DNA of 64,000 nucleotides, from the NCBI RefSeq assembly GCF_003065385.1, contig NZ_CP023277.1, positions 450,044 through 514,043 on the forward strand, read 5' to 3'. The notes beneath the pieces were generated by a model, which saw only the letters and a program-made list of their open reading frames with translations, ran no database searches and had not been told where the DNA came from. Position 1 is the first letter of the stretch; each line of letters begins with the position of its first letter. Below, piece after piece: positions 59,295-64,000 of the stretch. Both the position numbers and the translations under genes were made by a program. The stretch comes from Polynucleobacter acidiphobus (GTDB lineage: Bacteria; Pseudomonadota; Gammaproteobacteria; Burkholderiales; Burkholderiaceae).

Positions 59295-60230
59295 TTATGT
59301 GAAATTAGTTGCATGGCGCATTTGGATCATCAGTTCACCGCTGCGATTGGCAATACTGCCATACTGAAATGGCTCAGTGGCTATTTTATCGAGTTGCCCA
59401 GTCGCCAGCCAAGATTTGTGCAATTGGCCCATCGTAACCAGTTCGTGACCTTGCGCCATCCACCCTTGGAGTAATGCCTTGAAGGCAGGCAACAACTTTT
59501 GTCCTTCTAGCTCGGCATGCAGGGTAAAGACTTGATCATTCGGATTGCTTTGAGTGAGATCAAGAATTGCCTGAGCCGCCCCAAAAGCATCTCTTCCATC
59601 CACTCCAATAAGCTCATCAAAGGTTGGAAGTGTGGTGGGGTATTGAATATGCTTGCTTCGCTGATGATTAAATTGAATGCGGTAAGGCGCGAGATTTGGG
59701 GCAGAGCGCCCATCAGAGGCATATTGCATCCCCCAATCGTCCAGTTGCATTAGGGCTGCTTCATTCATTTGCCAGCCTGCAGCACCATGGGTTAGCGGTG
59801 GGTGTTTAAATATCTCGCAAAAACGATCATAGGCTTTTTGCATTTGGATTCGAGTCCATGCTACATCGCGTTGATAGACATGATCTTGCCAATAGACGTG
59901 ATCCCAGGTATGGATCCCCGTTTCATGACCGGCCTCATCAACAGCGCGCATTTCATGTGCAGCAGTTTTGCCAATGTCAGGTGCCGGGAGAAGAACTCCG
60001 TATAAAAGGGTTTTGATGCCGTAGTGTTCTACCACCGAAGTTCGGGATACTTTTTTCAGAAAACCTGGCCGAAAAACTCGTTTTAATGCCCAACCCGTAT
60101 GGTCGGGCCCAAGACTAAATAAAAAAGTCGCTTGAATACCGAGCTCTGCAAAAAGCTTGGCTAGATTTGGAGTTCCAACTTGGGTTCCAAGTAAGGTATC
60201 AATATCAACTTTCAGTGCAATTTTTGCCAT
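59295..60230 (-). CDS. arnD: 4-deoxy-4-formamido-L-arabinose-phosphoundecaprenol deformylase
   Basis: It removes the formyl group from undecaprenyl-phosphate Ara4FN so that aminoarabinose can be flipped out to lipid A. The 311-aa polysaccharide-deacetylase (NodB) protein has LKVDIDTLLGTQVG at the N terminus with the first metal Asp, HETGIHTWDHVYWQD with the His ligands, and LTHGAAGWQMNEA. It is the last arn gene here, eleven bases after the decarboxylase gene. Confidence 0.93.
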   Translation of the reverse strand: MAKIALKVDIDTLLGTQVGTPNLAKLFAELGIQATFLFSLGPDHTGWALKRVFRPGFLKKVSRTSVVEHYGIKTLLYGVLLPAPDIGKTAAHEMRAVDEAGHETGIHTWDHVYWQDHVYQRDVAWTRIQMQKAYDRFCEIFKHPPLTHGAAGWQMNEAALMQLDDWGMQYASDGRSAPNLAPYRIQFNHQRSKHIQYPTTLPTFDELIGVDGRDAFGAAQAILDLTQSNPNDQVFTLHAELEGQKLLPAFKALLQGWMAQGHELVTMGQLHKSWLATGQLDKIATEPFQYGSIANRSGELMIQMRHATNFT

Positions 60231-60241
60231 GGGACTCAGTG

Positions 60242-61282
60242 CTATTCAACCAGATGCCGCGCTTTATCGACATCGTGGCGATAGGCTTCAAATATCTTGC
60301 TTAATGCATCGTTCATCGCAATAGTAGGTTTCCAGCCTAGCTCTGTCATCGTATTTTCGATGGCTGGAACTCGATTTTGAACATCTTGATATCCAGCACC
60401 ATAGTAGTTTTTTGAGGTTGTTTCTACCAATTGGACTCGATCAGCTGTGACCGCATACTCCGGGATTTGCTTGGCAATCGTAAGCATCATGGTAGCCAAC
60501 TCTTTGACTGAGTAATTATTTTTAGGGTTACCTACGTTATAGATCTTGCCATTGGCAATATCACCCTCATTGGTGATGATACGCATCAGAGCATCAATGC
60601 CATCGTCAATGTATGTAAAGGCACGTTTTTGCGAGCCCCCATCGACCAAATTAATCGGCTCGCCACGCACAATATGCCCCAGGAACTGGGTGACCACTCG
60701 TGAAGAACCCTCTTTAGGGGTGTAAATACTATCCAGGCCAGGGCCAATCCAGTTAAATGGTCTAAATAAAGTAAAGCGTAAGCCCTCCATGCCATAGCCC
60801 CAGATGACTCGATCCATTAATTGCTTAGCGCAAGCATAAATCCAGCGCGGTTTATTGATGGGACCATAAACCAAATTGGATGAGGCTGGATCAAATTCAG
60901 CATCTGTGCACATGCCGTAGACCTCGGAGGTTGAGGGGAAGACGAGGTGCTTGCCATACTTCACAGCCGAGCGCACGATGGGAAGATTGGCCTCAAAGTC
61001 GAGTTCAAAGACGCGCAGTGGTTGTTGAACGTAGGTTGCTGGTGTGGCGATTGCAACGAGCGGTAGGATCACATCGCATTTGCGAACGTGATATTCCACC
61101 CACTCGCGATTAATGGTGATATCGCCCTCAAAGAAATGCATGCGTGGGTGGTTGAGAAGATCACCAATCCGGTCGTTTTGCATATCCATGCCGTAGACCT
61201 CCCACGATGTGGTCTCCAATATGCGCTTTGAGAGGTGATGGCCAATAAATCCATTCACACCCAATATCAAAATCTTTTTCAT
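60242..61282 (-). CDS. arnA2: UDP-glucuronate decarboxylase (ArnA C-terminal domain as separate protein)
   Basis: It oxidises and decarboxylates UDP-glucuronate to UDP-4-keto-pentose. The 346-aa extended short-chain dehydrogenase has [17 protein letters not shown] for NAD, Tyr-Lys in [32 protein letters not shown] and [18 protein letters not shown]. In E. coli this is the second half of ArnA; here it is a free-standing gene with its own Shine-Dalgarno (AAAGGAAT) at ATG 61282. The longer frame reaching 61375 overlaps the formyltransferase gene. Confidence 0.93.
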   Translation of the reverse strand: MKKILILGVNGFIGHHLSKRILETTSWEVYGMDMQNDRIGDLLNHPRMHFFEGDITINREWVEYHVRKCDVILPLVAIATPATYVQQPLRVFELDFEANLPIVRSAVKYGKHLVFPSTSEVYGMCTDAEFDPASSNLVYGPINKPRWIYACAKQLMDRVIWGYGMEGLRFTLFRPFNWIGPGLDSIYTPKEGSSRVVTQFLGHIVRGEPINLVDGGSQKRAFTYIDDGIDALMRIITNEGDIANGKIYNVGNPKNNYSVKELATMMLTIAKQIPEYAVTADRVQLVETTSKNYYGAGYQDVQNRVPAIENTMTELGWKPTIAMNDALSKIFEAYRHDVDKARHLVE

Positions 61283-61322
61283 AAAACCATTCCTTTGATG
61301 AACTTCAGAGGCCAGCGACCGA

Positions 61323-62222
61323 CTACTCTTGCATTGAAAATAGCTCAAGAGCCTTGCCATCGCCGCACAGGCCAAAGTAACGATTATCGACGAGATGCAT
61401 CCCCAACCCGGATTTTGTGAGGAATGCTGCGATTGAGGGGGGTAGGTCTACGCTAGGCTCGAGTGGTAGGGAGCTTTTGGTCAGAATCACCTTTTGCCCA
61501 CTTAATTCGGTAAAGGCACCAGGGTAGGGCGGCGCCACCGCCCGAATTAGGTTGTAAATGGCCATTGCAGAGTTTGTCCAATCGATGCGACCATCCTCGG
61601 GTTTGCGACCCCCAAAATAAGAACCTTCTGTTAATCGATTGGCGTGCCGAGGAACCTTTCCTTGCATGAGCTGGGGTAAAACCCTATCCATTACCTGTTT
61701 TGCGGCTTGACTGACCTTATCAAACACTTCTTTGCCTGTCTCATGAATTTCAATGGGAACAGCCACTTGCCCCACAATATCCCCGGCATCAGGTTTTGCT
61801 TCCATGACATGTAGGGTTGCCCCCGTTTCGGTCTCGCCATGCAATACGGCCCAGTTCACAGGCGCGCGGCCACGGTACTTGGGTAATAGAGAGCCATGCA
61901 TATTGAGAGCCGCAATGCTTGCAGTCTCAAGTAACTCGCTAGGCAGCATGAAGCGGTAATAAAAGGAAAAGAGATAGTCGGGAGCAATCGCCTTAATCTC
62001 GGGCAGCAACGTTAACAACTCACTTTGTTGCACGATTCGGCATGGTAGGCCCTGTTGATCACAGAGTTTTTGAACACTGCCAAACCAAATCGTTTCGTTA
62101 GGGTCATCGGCATGGGTGATCACTAAATCAATTTGCATACCTGCATCAATTAAGGCTTGCAAACAAGCAACACCGACATCGTGGTAGGCAAAAATAACCG
62201 CGTGCTTAGGTGTTTGATTCAA
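61323..62222 (-). CDS. arnA1: UDP-4-amino-4-deoxy-L-arabinose formyltransferase (ArnA N-terminal domain as separate protein)
   Basis: It formylates UDP-Ara4N using N10-formyl-tetrahydrofolate. The 299-aa protein has the formyltransferase core with the catalytic Asn/His/Asp set in [25 protein letters not shown] and [12 protein letters not shown], then a C-terminal OB-like domain ([14 protein letters not shown]). Corresponds to the first half of E. coli ArnA. It lies three bases after arnC. Confidence 0.93.
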   Translation of the reverse strand: MNQTPKHAVIFAYHDVGVACLQALIDAGMQIDLVITHADDPNETIWFGSVQKLCDQQGLPCRIVQQSELLTLLPEIKAIAPDYLFSFYYRFMLPSELLETASIAALNMHGSLLPKYRGRAPVNWAVLHGETETGATLHVMEAKPDAGDIVGQVAVPIEIHETGKEVFDKVSQAAKQVMDRVLPQLMQGKVPRHANRLTEGSYFGGRKPEDGRIDWTNSAMAIYNLIRAVAPPYPGAFTELSGQKVILTKSSLPLEPSVDLPPSIAAFLTKSGLGMHLVDNRYFGLCGDGKALELFSMQE

Positions 62223-62225
62223 GAT

Positions 62226-63188
62226 CTACGATTTAGATTGCTCTAAGACGGCACTAACCATATAGCGAGGCCGTTGACGAACCTGTTGGTAAATTCGGCC
62301 AATGTATTCCCCGAGGAGCCCAAGGCCAAATAGCATGACGCCAATTAAAAAGAAGGTGAGCGCAAAGAGTGTGAACACACCCTCGACTTCAGCGCCTAAT
62401 ACAAAGCGACGAATTAAAAGGAGAAGGAATAGTGAGCCTGCTGCTCCGGCCAATAACATGCCGAGGATCGAAAAGAGTTGCAGCGGCATTACTGAGAAGC
62501 CAGTGACCAAATCAAAATTAAGACGAATCAATTGATATAAGCTGTATTTCGATTCTCCAGCAAACCGTTCTTCGTGTTTGACAGTAATTTCAATCGGATT
62601 GTTAGCAAAGGTGTATGCCAAGGCTGGAATGAAGGTATTCGCTTCCTCACACTGCCGCACTAAATCAATGATGCGACGATGGTAGCCGCGCATCATGCAG
62701 CCTTGGTCAGTCATGGTGATGCGAGTGAGCTTATCGCGTAATCGATTCATGGCGCGCGAGGCCGTCTTTCGGAACCAGGAGTCTTGGCGGTTTTCTCGAA
62801 TCGTACCGACATAGTCATGACCTTCCTCGAGCTGGCGCACAATTTTCCCAATCTCTTCGGGAGGATTTTGTAGATCGGCATCCAAAGTTATGACGTACTC
62901 GCCACGCGCATATTCAAAACCAGCCATGATCGCCATGTGTTGGCCAAAGTTATTTGCAAATAAAACCACGCGCGTTACATCAGGCCGCTTTTCATATTGC
63001 ATAGCGAGCATGGCAGCGGAGCGATCTTTACTGCCATCGTTGATAAACACGAGTTCATAGCTCAGCGCATACTGACTGGCCACATGATCAAGCGCAGGGT
63101 AGAGGCGATCAAATAGGGCCTGTAAGCCCTCTTCTTCGTTGTAAACCGGGATCACGACACTTAGGCGTGGATGAGTAAAGCTGTTCAT
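62226..63188 (-). CDS. arnC: Undecaprenyl-phosphate 4-deoxy-4-formamido-L-arabinose transferase
   Basis: It moves Ara4FN from UDP to undecaprenyl phosphate. The 320-aa family 2 glycosyltransferase has SVVIPVYNEEEGL, the DXD-type TLDADLQNPPEEI, and two C-terminal transmembrane helices (about 230-260 and 265-295). It follows arnB by 28 bp. Confidence 0.94.
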   Translation of the reverse strand: MNSFTHPRLSVVIPVYNEEEGLQALFDRLYPALDHVASQYALSYELVFINDGSKDRSAAMLAMQYEKRPDVTRVVLFANNFGQHMAIMAGFEYARGEYVITLDADLQNPPEEIGKIVRQLEEGHDYVGTIRENRQDSWFRKTASRAMNRLRDKLTRITMTDQGCMMRGYHRRIIDLVRQCEEANTFIPALAYTFANNPIEITVKHEERFAGESKYSLYQLIRLNFDLVTGFSVMPLQLFSILGMLLAGAAGSLFLLLLIRRFVLGAEVEGVFTLFALTFFLIGVMLFGLGLLGEYIGRIYQQVRQRPRYMVSAVLEQSKS

Positions 63189-63216
63189 GACCCCATTTTG
63201 CCTGATCTAGAGGCGG

Positions 63217-63999
63217 TTACGCTAAAACCCCTTCTAGTGCCTTGACCACACGATCGACGTCGGCATTGGTCATGGTGGGGAAAAGCGGCAGAGTCAAGAT
63301 GGATTGACCAATCGTATTGGCAACTGGAGTTGCCTGTGCAGAGTACCCATGCTGACGATACAGTGCAAAGCCGGTAATGATTGGGTAATGCACCCCAGTA
63401 CCAATGCCACGTTCTTTTAAGGCAAGCATGATTTGGCTACGTGATTGACCTAAGCGCTCTAAGGGCAATACCACTTGGAACATATGCCAATTACTATTTG
63501 CAAAATCGGCGACCGGTAGGCCCAAGCCTATTTTGCTCAAACCCGATTGTTCGAAGCGATCAAAATAATGACGTGCGAGAGCGATACGTTGGGCTTGAAA
63601 ACGATCCAATTGCTTTAATTGATGAAGACCAATAACGGCGTTGACATCCGTTAAGTTGTCCTTGCCGCCCAGAACATCCACTTCCATGCCATCGGGACCA
63701 TGGCGTACTAATCCTTGCAGGCGTAGTTTCTCGGCCAGACTCACTTGATGTTCACCAAAGCGCTCGGTGTTAAAAACTAAGCAACCACCTTCGATGGTGG
63801 TTAGATTTTTATTCGCCTGAAAACTAAAACTGACTAAATCGTGCCGACCTTTTGTGCCAATGCGCAATCCCTTCCATGAGGATCCGAGTGCTTGAGCGGC
63901 ATCTTCAATCACGCGCAATCGATGATTCTCTGCTATCGCATACAAGGCATCAATATCGAGAGGTAATCCAGCCAAATATACCGGCATGATGGCCTTGGT
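63217..63999 (-). CDS. arnB: UDP-4-amino-4-deoxy-L-arabinose-oxoglutarate aminotransferase, C-terminal part (start beyond window)
   Basis: A PLP enzyme that transaminates UDP-4-keto-pentose with glutamate. The visible 260 residues are the C-terminal two thirds of a DegT/DnrJ/EryC1 aminotransferase: VIEDAAQALGSSWKG, the PLP-binding Lys in FSFQANKNLTTIEGG, and TGVHYPIITGFALYRQHGY. The frame continues through the window edge (TKAIMPVYLAG), so the first Met seen at 63987 is not the start. First gene of the arn operon as far as visible. Confidence 0.92.
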   Translation of the reverse strand, partial: TKAIMPVYLAGLPLDIDALYAIAENHRLRVIEDAAQALGSSWKGLRIGTKGRHDLVSFSFQANKNLTTIEGGCLVFNTERFGEHQVSLAEKLRLQGLVRHGPDGMEVDVLGGKDNLTDVNAVIGLHQLKQLDRFQAQRIALARHYFDRFEQSGLSKIGLGLPVADFANSNWHMFQVVLPLERLGQSRSQIMLALKERGIGTGVHYPIITGFALYRQHGYSAQATPVANTIGQSILTLPLFPTMTNADVDRVVKALEGVLA

Positions 64000-64000
64000 C

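Noticed and set aside
1..64000. Mobile elements, CRISPR arrays, toxin-antitoxin or defence genes
   Set aside because: Read for transposases, integrases, regular repeats and small toxin pairs; none seen. The PIN domain in the PhoH protein is part of a housekeeping-type fusion without an antitoxin partner.

Overview
The window looks like core chromosome of a free-living betaproteobacterium of the Burkholderiaceae, most like Polynucleobacter or a close relative. The grounds are gene order (ugd-hldE1-hldD-comEA-cysM-mltB, rpmF-plsX-fabHDG-acpP-fabF, lepA-lepB-rnc-era-recO-pdxJ-acpS-nagZ, rpsF-priB-rpsR-rplI-dnaB), an EF-P with Arg32 next to earP, moderate GC content and very tight packing. This assignment is an inference; no 16S rRNA gene is present. 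I see no insertion sequence, phage, integron, CRISPR array or other mobile element.

Layout. 1-8.4 kb: the end of UDP-glucose dehydrogenase, ADP-heptose synthesis (hldE1, hldD), a ComEA-like secreted protein, cysM, mltB, a histone-deacetylase-like hydrolase and etfBA. 8.4-14.3 kb: a membrane protein, a META-domain lipoprotein, the rpsP-rimM-trmD-rplS operon with a strong terminator, a NUDIX hydrolase, a CobD/CbiB-like protein and rsgA. 14.3-24.2 kb: an M48 protease, orn, mog, pmbA, thyA-folA, a 7Fe ferredoxin, a 2-hydroxyacid dehydrogenase and the molybdenum-cofactor genes moaA-mobA-moeA, which lie directly downstream of rne. 24.3-32.2 kb: rne with a long structured leader, rluC, a HAD phosphatase, sppA, an RsmI-like methylase, a Maf protein, yceD and rpmF. 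32.2-46.6 kb: fatty-acid synthesis, a DegP/MucD protease, then the lepA-to-nagZ operon. 46.6-53.4 kb: efp-earP, uvrC, pgsA, tRNA-Gly and tRNA-Cys, a lipoprotein, lexA and an asparaginase. 53.4-58.6 kb: rpsF-priB-rpsR-rplI-dnaB, an NlpC/P60 lipoprotein and a PIN-PhoH ATPase. 58.6-64 kb: a structured RNA with a terminator, a Bcp peroxiredoxin and an arn operon (arnB-arnC-arnA formyltransferase-arnA decarboxylase-arnD) for aminoarabinose modification of lipid A. The ugd gene at the left edge makes the UDP-glucuronate that the arn pathway consumes.

The genes are mostly housekeeping and I found no clear new multi-gene system. The most unusual signals are non-coding or organisational: (i) a multibranched RNA followed by an intrinsic terminator immediately before the phoH ribosome-binding site, arranged like an attenuator or riboswitch; (ii) a leader of about 340 nt on rne with several hairpins and a sequestered Shine-Dalgarno; (iii) the absence of rpoE-rseA-rseB between fabF and the degP/mucD gene, where many Burkholderiales carry it; (iv) start codons of earP and uvrC that overlap on opposite strands, and three convergent pairs whose stop codons overlap by four bases.
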